DNA from: Thelonectria olida
Lineage: Eukaryota > Ascomycota > Sordariomycetes > Hypocreales > Nectriaceae
NCBI GenBank assembly: GCA_020736575.1
Contig: JAGPYM010000010.1
Coordinates: forward strand, 186,001 to 250,000
Direction of reading: 5' to 3'
DNA: 64,000 nt
Shown here piece after piece: positions 57,114-64,000 of the stretch (position 1 is the first letter of the stretch; each line of letters begins with the position of its first letter). The notes under the pieces are model-generated. The model was not told the DNA's origin, made no database searches, and saw only the letters and a program-made list of their open reading frames with translations. The position numbers and the translations under genes are program-made.

Positions 57114-60100
57114 TGTGAAGGAGGGAGCGCGTGGGCTTTGACGCAGACACGGGAGATCTTCTTGGGGAGTTCTTGAGCCTCTCTACCCAAAAAGGAGGAA
57201 TGGGATTACAAAAAGAAAAGATGTATTAAGGAAGAAGGATGACACGAGAGGAGGGGAGAAAGACGAATGAAACCAGGCCCGGGGATCCAGAAGGCTAAAT
57301 AGATTGTGACCCAGGGTTCTTCAAATGTTGAAGCCGCTGCCGCAGTGGGACATGGGACGGGTTAAAAAAAAAAAAGCTGGAGCTCCTTCACTTTGGAACA
57401 ATATGTTAGCCTTCTGACACGAGAGAGGACGAGGAGTGACAAGGGGGGCGTGTGAGAGATGAAGCTGTAAGCTTGGGTGAGCGGAAGACGAGGACGAAGG
57501 AGAAGGGTGTGGGGGAGGGAGGGAGTGAGTGATAGGACGCCCATTTGCTCGGCGAAGAGGGGGGAGACTAATTTGGGATGGGAAAGGCGCATCGAGGAGC
57601 GAATATGATTGTGAAAAGGGTACTTTGGCAGCACGGGGATAGTGCTGAAGAAGGCATGTCGTACCTTTGGAAGGGCTTGTATCCGTCAGGCACTAGGATA
57701 TCGTTGTCCATTGAGGCACCTCTCATCGAATGCTGGCAGCCAATTGACTGCGATTAAGGTGTGTTGAATAAGATTAAGGCCACACCCTCCCCTTCAACCG
57801 TTTGCTGCTTCTTGTTCTTCTTTCCGCAGCCTGTGGTGGTGGTGGTGGGAGGGAGTCGGATCCTTGACGCATGGCATGGATGGAGGCATCCGAAGATAGA
57901 GTCTCTCTGTCTGTTTCGGGGGAAGTATCTGTACTGCCACATGCAATGCCATTCCATCCCATGTCGTCTCGCCTTTGAGACTCCAAGAATAGCCAAGACG
58001 TCGCGGATGCTTGGCCGTGTGATAAGACGGAGCAGACAGGGCGGGCAGGCTGCAGATGGGAATATACCGGCATTGGCAATCGGCATGATGGGCTTGTTCT
58101 CTGCCTCATACCAAGCCAATAGCTCAATCATGGACAAAGACCGTTTGTCCTGGAAACGGGCATGGACTTCTCGTCTCCATGTCTCGACTGATGGTTCGCT
58201 TCCTCGAGCAAGACGGTAGCTAATGCAGCTCAAATGCTTCACCTTCGGGTGGCTGCTTATCGCAACACACTCTTGCAGTCTTCCCTCCGATCCGGCATCA
58301 TTCTTTGGAAGCCAAGAGGGCCGGAGCCGACGCCACCGTGGACTTAACGGCACCCCACTGATAAGCTTCCATGCTCCAACAGGTCCCCCGGCTTTTCTTG
58401 TTGGGCTTAGCCCTGTTAGCGGATGGATGGCATGGGTGCATGGAGGGGGAGGAGACAAGGGTCTTTCTCTTTGTTCCTTTTGCTTATCGCTGAAGAGTAG
58501 AGAAAAAAAGGCCGTGTCTATTTCTTTTCTTTTCGAAATGAGCCTCTTCATACGTTGGCTTCTTCAGCTGAAGAATCAAGTGTCTCGGAGACGCGGATCA
58601 TGGAAAAGACGCATTACTGCTTTCGGCATGCGTCGACAGCAGCACGAGTCGTGAATCGAGGCGGAGCCGAGACCCCGGATTTCCTACACTCTGCAACACG
58701 GTCCATGACTCCATCTTGTTCGATTTGTGAATCTGCTGCCAGTGCACAGTCGCCGAGTCGGAGAAAATGAGTCTGGATGAGTGGGTGACGGCTGAGATGG
58801 ATACAGTGGCCAGGGTCGCATCTCACACAACAAACCCTGTCTTGACCATAGCACCCATATCCACCAAGATTCTCGATGCTTGAATCTCGGAGCCCATGGT
58901 GGGGAGAGAGATGCTCGAGGTTTGGCATTCCTGAATCCATGGCCGTCAACAACTATGGCGGCATTATCCCCGTAGCAAGAACTCGAGCATCAAGATTCTC
59001 TGTGTCCCGTGGCCTCGATTCGAACTGGCGGTGTCGGGTTAGTTCTGCACCAAAGCGGTCAGATGCTTCGTCCATTTGCATCTTCGCCGTCACCCTCATG
59101 CCGTCTGTCGTATGCCCAGAATTGTAGTCGTTTGCCAAGTGTGAACTGGGCTTTCAGCTGAGAAACCCCCACATACAACCAACCATCTTGGCAAATTCTT
59201 GTAGAGGCTGTCAACTGGCATGCCGTGCTGACAGGAACAATTGCTGCTTGCTGATGGTGTTCGCAGATCCGAGTGCAGCGGGCGGGAAGCTGTGAGAGTC
59301 TATTTATCAGAGTCAATCGCGAATAACAAGTCAGTATGAATACCAAACCCCCAAGAACAGCATCTGAAATGAATGGTTCCGGTACCAAGGATGTGGTTCA
59401 AATAACCTCACCCATCTAAAGCTTCCACATGGACGCTGATACCACATCGCGACGATCATGTCGAGATGGACTGTCACAGTCGTCGCATCAACTGATCATC
59501 CAAAATTCAAATCAGACATCCAACCAACTGGCTGCATTTCGAGTTTTACGTCAGGCCATTTCCTCGGTATCGTTATCAGCACAATTGAACTGTACCGAGC
59601 TTCATCGCCCAGCCAGTTGGTCGCTTCCTCATGGAGGGGAGGGCGTGTGATTCCACTGGACAAGACGCTGAAGTTCCGCTTCCCCAGATACCTTCAGCGT
59701 CACCCGCGCCATCCGTCAAGGCTTGAAGCCTCCTCGACCGCCCTGCATCAGCCGACTCAACGGCGTCGACGCCGACACGTCCCTTATCTCTCGAGTCTCC
59801 AGAGAGACCGGGCGAGCTCGCGGTATTCGTCCTGGAAGAGGTCGAATGGCCCACGTCTCATTGGACGCTTCGAATGGTTCTTATCTCTTGGCAGGGTCGA
59901 TGGAGGGGAGACTAGGTCGAGCATGGTCTAGGCCATGGCTGGCAACACAGTCATTGTGGGACAATCTCCACAGCGGCATCCTTGTCCCATGTTCCCTGCC
60001 GCCAACAAGACAGCATTTCGAGTTCGACTTCGAAATGTGACCCAACAAGCAAACTCAAGTTGGAGCCCTTCAAGACGAACCCAAACAGGCATCGGTGTCG

Positions 60101-61457
60101 CGGAATGTGATAGCGAACCTTGCTTCTTGCGTGTGCCCATGCTCGCTGTTCAGTGCCAACGAGATTCCCGAACATCGGACGTTTGCGTTCAACGTTCCGC
60201 TACTCAAGGGCTAAGCGCAATCAATGAATGACTCTGCCTGGTCGTTATCGTGTTGAGTTGTCATGCTCCCGCTTCTGCCCGACTCGAATCTCAAACGGAG
60301 CTCGTGTCAGTGGCATCAGCTTTCAGAACGGCGACTTGAATGCTTCAGGTGAAGAAGATGGAGTCTCATACCGTCAATCTAGTCCAAGGGTCCTCCATTC
60401 TCAATAGAACAAACGTTATGCGTAGTCTAATTCACACCTGCTGCGACATGGTCTCGATCGAGGTCCCCGCTGTGTCCCATCAACGCTCGAAATCGACCAA
60501 GTTGCGCCCGCACAGCCTTGTGAGGGAACCTCTTGCGGGCGTCAGAATGCGAGTTTCCCGCTCAAATCTGACGGCCATGCAATATTTAAGTAGAGGTTGA
60601 TTCCACTGCTTTCAATCTGGTTCCCAATCTTTGAGCTTACTTCGACTTCGTCTCGCCGAATATCGAAGCATCGTCGACCCGAACCACAACGATATCATCA
60701 TGACTTGATCACGAACCGACGACCCGAAACGACTCTCCCTTGGGCGGAACCGTTCCTTCTGGCTCGCTACGACTCCAGCTGATGCATGGTCCCTTGGCCT
60801 TTGCTGCTGCACATCGACGCACCTCGTCAACGCATTCTCAGAAAGACCAAACATGTCAAAGAACCCTCATCTTACACACCCTCATGCACCATTTGCTAGC
60901 GGCTCAGCAGAGATATCGAGACCACCACGACGGATCTCTCGGCACAGGGCATCAACTGTCGACCCCTGTCTCCATCGGATATCTCATTGATGACCCGCCG
61001 ATTGCTCGCTACATTGACATTCGTTGCGCCCCTGGAAAACGATGCCGAAAGTCTGTCCTCGTTCGTTCCACTTCACCTGTGGCGTGGTTAGCGTATAGAT
61101 AAGGAACCCATGCCAGATACCAACTGCATCAGCAACAGTACGCGTAGGAACTGGTACCAGAGTCGAAGACATCCAGATTTGTAAGCTCTTAGAACAAACT
61201 CAATGTTCAGCTGTTGACAATGTATGCAAATGACGTTGCCGATTTGCCGGCGATGGTTTGAAGACCTTCCGTTTCAGACAAGTTTGTCAATCCTCAGCTT
61301 AGATCGTAGATTGAGGGGAACAAGTGCGTAAACAGCTGTATTTCGCAACGGCTGTTGATTGAACCATTTCGGAACTGGAGCGGATAAAAGATTGAGCCGA
61401 ATAAGTGTCCAAGTTTGTTGTGCAAATGTGATTGGGTATCTTCTAGGTTGTATATCT
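57114..61457. other. gene-poor interval upstream of the ammonium transporter, 4.3 kb
   Basis: No supported gene. The first 1.4 kb carries several HGATAR sites and polypurine runs and is likely the transporter promoter. Longer open frames on both strands (for example minus strand about 57754-58551) lack recognisable motifs. Confidence 0.5.
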
Positions 61458-61832
61458 CTATGCTGTAACCTTGCCGTATTCCAGCCGCGTGTGATTCGAT
61501 GGCAACCCTTTGTAGATACGAAGGACCTCGCCAATCACCGATCGCACCTCTTCCAAGACTTTCTTGGAGATTTGAGAGATAGCGACATGCTCCTGAACAC
61601 GTCCAGTTGATATGGATGGTTGAGGCGCAGAGCTCTCTTGGTCTGAGATGGCCGAAGCGTTACGTCGACATCCAGATCTTTTGACAGCGTTTCTGGCTGC
61701 CGAGTCAGAGTCCTGAACTCTGTGCTTCTCACGAAACCCACCAGATCATGCCCTGGCGGAAGGTTCGCACAAAGGTCGACACAGCTCTTGGTCAACCTCG
61801 GCGCCATGATGAGCCACCCATGACTGACCAAT

Positions 61833-62471
61833 TCATGACTGAACCTCGCTCCTCCATTCGTTCTCCAATTCGACCAATTGCTCTGCCACACCCCATGGCG
61901 CTTCCTCCTCCAGAACCTTCCTCTTCTCATCGGATATCCGGTCAAGCACGTACCGGCTCACGGTTTCTGCATCCCTCGCTGCTGGTCGTCCAATACCAAT
62001 GGCAATCCGTGCAAATGGGGAATCAGGGTACTTTCCCTGCGAAAGTGATCCCTTGACACTTTTGATTCCATTGTGTCCTTTGTGACTGCGATCCCAGGCA
62101 GTGAGTTTCACCACGCCAAACTCTTTCTCCAGTTCATCATGAACGATGACGAGACTGAGTGACGCAGGATCGTGTTGTTTGGCCATTTCTTGCCACGTGC
62201 GAGCGACGAAGCCCCCGGAAATGTTCATGAGCGTCGGTGATTGAACCAACGTGTACTTTGGGCCTTGAGACACGAGACATGTCTGTTTCCCAAGTGTGAT
62301 CTCCCGAAAGGAGGGATATCGTAGGACTTTTGCGAGGCCATTGAGAGCAAAGTGGCCGGCCGAATGGAGACTGTCGTATTTCGGCAAAGGGTTTCCGAGA
62401 CTGACGACCAGAAATCGAGGGCTGAACATTGTGACGCGACGAAGGGTCCAAAGCGTGTAAATGTTTCGCAT
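61833..62471 (-). CDS. pth1: peptidyl-tRNA hydrolase, Pth1 type, probably mitochondrial
   Basis: Intronless, 212 residues from the ATG at 62471; the open frame extends to 62615 but has no earlier ATG. An N-terminal R-rich leader (M-R-N-I-Y-T-L-W-T-L-R-R) fits mitochondrial import. The Pth fold is seen: V-V-S-L-G-N-P (Asn27), the Y-x-S-L-H-S-A-G segment with the catalytic His at 36, L-M-N-x-S-G (Asn83), V-I-V-H-D-E-L-E (Asp112), K-G-H-N-G-I-K-S. All catalytic positions of the bacterial enzyme (Asn10, His20, Asn68, Asp93) have a counterpart. It hydrolyses peptidyl-tRNA released by stalled ribosomes. Start-to-start distance from the divergent RVS161 gene is only 312 bp. Confidence 0.93.
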   Translation of the reverse strand: MRNIYTLWTLRRVTMFSPRFLVVSLGNPLPKYDSLHSAGHFALNGLAKVLRYPSFREITLGKQTCLVSQGPKYTLVQSPTLMNISGGFVARTWQEMAKQHDPASLSLVIVHDELEKEFGVVKLTAWDRSHKGHNGIKSVKGSLSQGKYPDSPFARIAIGIGRPAARDAETVSRYVLDRISDEKRKVLEEEAPWGVAEQLVELENEWRSEVQS

Positions 62472-62783
62472 GCAAATTTCAGGACCAAACACGCTGTCAC
62501 GTGAGCGCAAAAGGCAGGAAGGATCGAGGCGCACGAGGCGCAGCTGAGCCCCGTCGCTGACGTCGATCAGCCGATTGGGCGGCAAATGTGGCTGTGTGGT
62601 CGATTTCGTCGTCACTCACCTGTCCAAGTTGTTGGTCCAACTTGTTACCTCTTTAGTTCGTACTCAACCAACTCAAACTTCCTCCTGCAAACAACTTCCT
62701 CGACGACCTCGAATTCGAATTCGAATTATCATCCTTTCTCCCTATCCAGCCTATTTCGCGTTTGCTATTGCTAGACTGCCAAA
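62472..62783. promoter_or_regulatory. compact divergent promoter of the peptidyl-tRNA hydrolase and RVS161 genes
   Basis: 312 bp between the two ATGs. It contains a repeated GAATTC-type AATTCGAATTCG run (about 62710-62727) and C/T-rich blocks before RVS161. Both genes must be driven from this segment. Confidence 0.6.
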
Positions 62784-63783
62784 ATGTCGTGGGCAGGTAG
62801 GCAGCATCATCACCCCGCAATCGAGAGGGGGTCGCTAACATGGCCGAAGGGTTCAAGAAGAATGTGAACCGCGCGACGACGCAGGTGATGATGAAGACAG
62901 GTATGCGCGGGAAGTTCGTTGGATACAGACGAATACCCGCTAATCAATTCGACCAGGACATGTGGAGAAAACGAACGACCGTGATTATGAAGTTGAGGAG
63001 AGGTGAGCACATGTCAGGGATGATGGAACGACCATTTCAGCTGACGCGCGGCCAGACGATTCAAAACGATGGAAGCGGCAGCGCTGCGATTACAAAAGGA
63101 ATCCAAGGGCTACCTGGACTCGCTAAGAGGTGAATTTCTCCCGTTGGCACAATGGCCACGGCCGAAAGCTAACGAAACTAGCTATGACCGCCTCGCAAAT
63201 GCGAATTGCCGAAACCATAGACGCATTTTACGGTGACGCTGGTGCCAAGGATGGCGTGAGCAGGAGTTACAAACAGGCAGTCGAAGACCTGGACGCCGAG
63301 ACCATCAAGGCCCTCGATGGCCCCTACCGAACGACTGTTCTTGATCCCATCGGTCGCTTCTGCGCCTACTTCCCCGATGTCAACGAATGCATTAAGAAGC
63401 GCTCCCACAAGCTCCTCGATTACGATGCCCTCCGCGCCAAAGTCAAGCGTCTCGTCGATAAGCCCGATAAGGATGCTACCAAGCTTCCCCGTACCGAAAA
63501 GGAGATGGAAATGTCCAAGGCCGCGTACGAGCAGTTGAATGAACAGCTCAGCACCGAGTTGCCCCAGTTGATTGATCTGCGTGTGCCGTACCTCGACCCT
63601 AGCTTTGAGGCGCTCGTCAAGATCCAGTTAAGATTCTGCGCAGAAGCCTACTCCCGCATGGCACAGGTCCAGCAATATCTCGACGCTGACACCAGAGATC
63701 AGTACGCCGAGGGACACTTGGACGCGAGAGTTGAGCAGGTTCTGCAGGAGATTCGGGAGCTGAGCATCAGCGGTACTGTGTAA
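62784..63783 (+). CDS. rvs161: RVS161/Hob3 family BAR-domain protein
   Basis: Five exons: 62784-62796, 62850-62900, 62957-63002, 63056-63129 and 63182-63783; 261 residues, four GT-AG introns of 52-56 nt. The first exon is 13 nt (M-S-W-A-G) and the next three are 51, 46 and 74 nt; the joined N terminus (S-W-A-G-F-K-K-N-V-N-R-A) and E-K-T-N-D-R-D-Y-E-V-E-E match the N-BAR family. The rest is an all-helical BAR domain with conserved L-D-G-P-Y-R-T-T-V-L-D-P-I-x-R-F-C-A-Y-F and I-Q-L-R-F-C-A-E-A-Y-S-R-M, and no SH3 domain, which separates it from Rvs167. It dimerises with Rvs167-type partners to bend membrane during endocytosis and affects actin polarity. Confidence 0.96.
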
Positions 63784-64000
63784 CATTGGGAGAGCGATTT
63801 TTAGGGTTTAATAGGGAATATCTTTGGGACATGGCGTACGGCACGGGTTGATAGCTTTGGTAGACATTCGATGTCGTCTTGGTGAGGACATGAATAGACA
63901 AGCTGCTTCTTGGGTTACTCTCTAGGGAGCTGGCAATGGAGCTCAAATATATTTTGTCTTCGGTCTTGGGCATATCATCCGTTCTGAAATGACGGTTCTC
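63784..64000. other. 3' flank of RVS161 to window end
   Basis: No gene seen in the last 217 bp. Confidence 0.6.

Noticed and set aside
57754..58551. 265-codon minus-strand open frame upstream of the ammonium transporter
   Set aside because: Starts with K/R/S-rich sequence and contains simple-repeat-coded runs (P and T); no domain recognised.
59000..59060. tRNA-like T-loop sequence gattcgaac
   Set aside because: No acceptor stem or anticodon arm can be folded around it; no tRNA gene was supported anywhere in the window.

Overview
The window is a 64 kb piece of a filamentous ascomycete genome (Pezizomycotina, most likely Sordariomycetes). Reasons: almost every conserved gene carries short GT-AG introns of about 47-115 nt with internal CTRAY-type branch sites, genes lie on both strands without operons, several promoters have pyrimidine-rich leaders, and the recognisable genes are fungal forms (Grr1 F-box protein, RVS161/Hob3 BAR protein, Sec72, AIM18, CAP59-type GT69, CFEM proteins, 2EXR protein). 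The species cannot be named from the sequence alone. I rebuilt the spliced genes by joining open frames across consensus splice sites.

Layout. 0-20 kb is accessory in flavour: a 5'-truncated coiled-coil GTPase, a secreted 18-cysteine protein, a secreted type-B carboxylesterase with a 21-nt microexon, a membrane Kelch protein whose frame is broken by an in-frame TAG, a GPI-anchored CFEM protein, and about 2.2 kb further on a second, smaller CFEM protein with exactly the same cysteine spacing and the same first-intron position. A DsbA-like oxidoreductase and a PLD-family protein close this part. 21-26 kb holds AP-2 mu and a 2EXR protein. 26.4-30.7 kb carries three tandem, same-strand paralogues of a small Cys/His-rich intracellular protein family that I do not recognise; this is the most novel-looking locus. 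30.7-34.8 kb is gene-poor.

34.9-64 kb is mostly housekeeping: a small conserved-looking protein with a long pyrimidine-rich leader, Sec72, ribosomal protein uL13 (L16), a BAG-domain co-chaperone with an unresolved start, a glutaredoxin with two possible starts, AIM18, a GT69 glycosyltransferase, Grr1, an ammonium transporter, a 4.3 kb gene-poor stretch, a peptidyl-tRNA hydrolase, and RVS161/Hob3 running divergently from it.

Functional links are limited, as is normal for fungi. The two CFEM proteins could act together in extracellular haem or iron handling (one wall or membrane anchored, one soluble). AP-2 mu and RVS161 both serve endocytosis. No tRNA, rRNA, CRISPR array or intact transposon was recognised.
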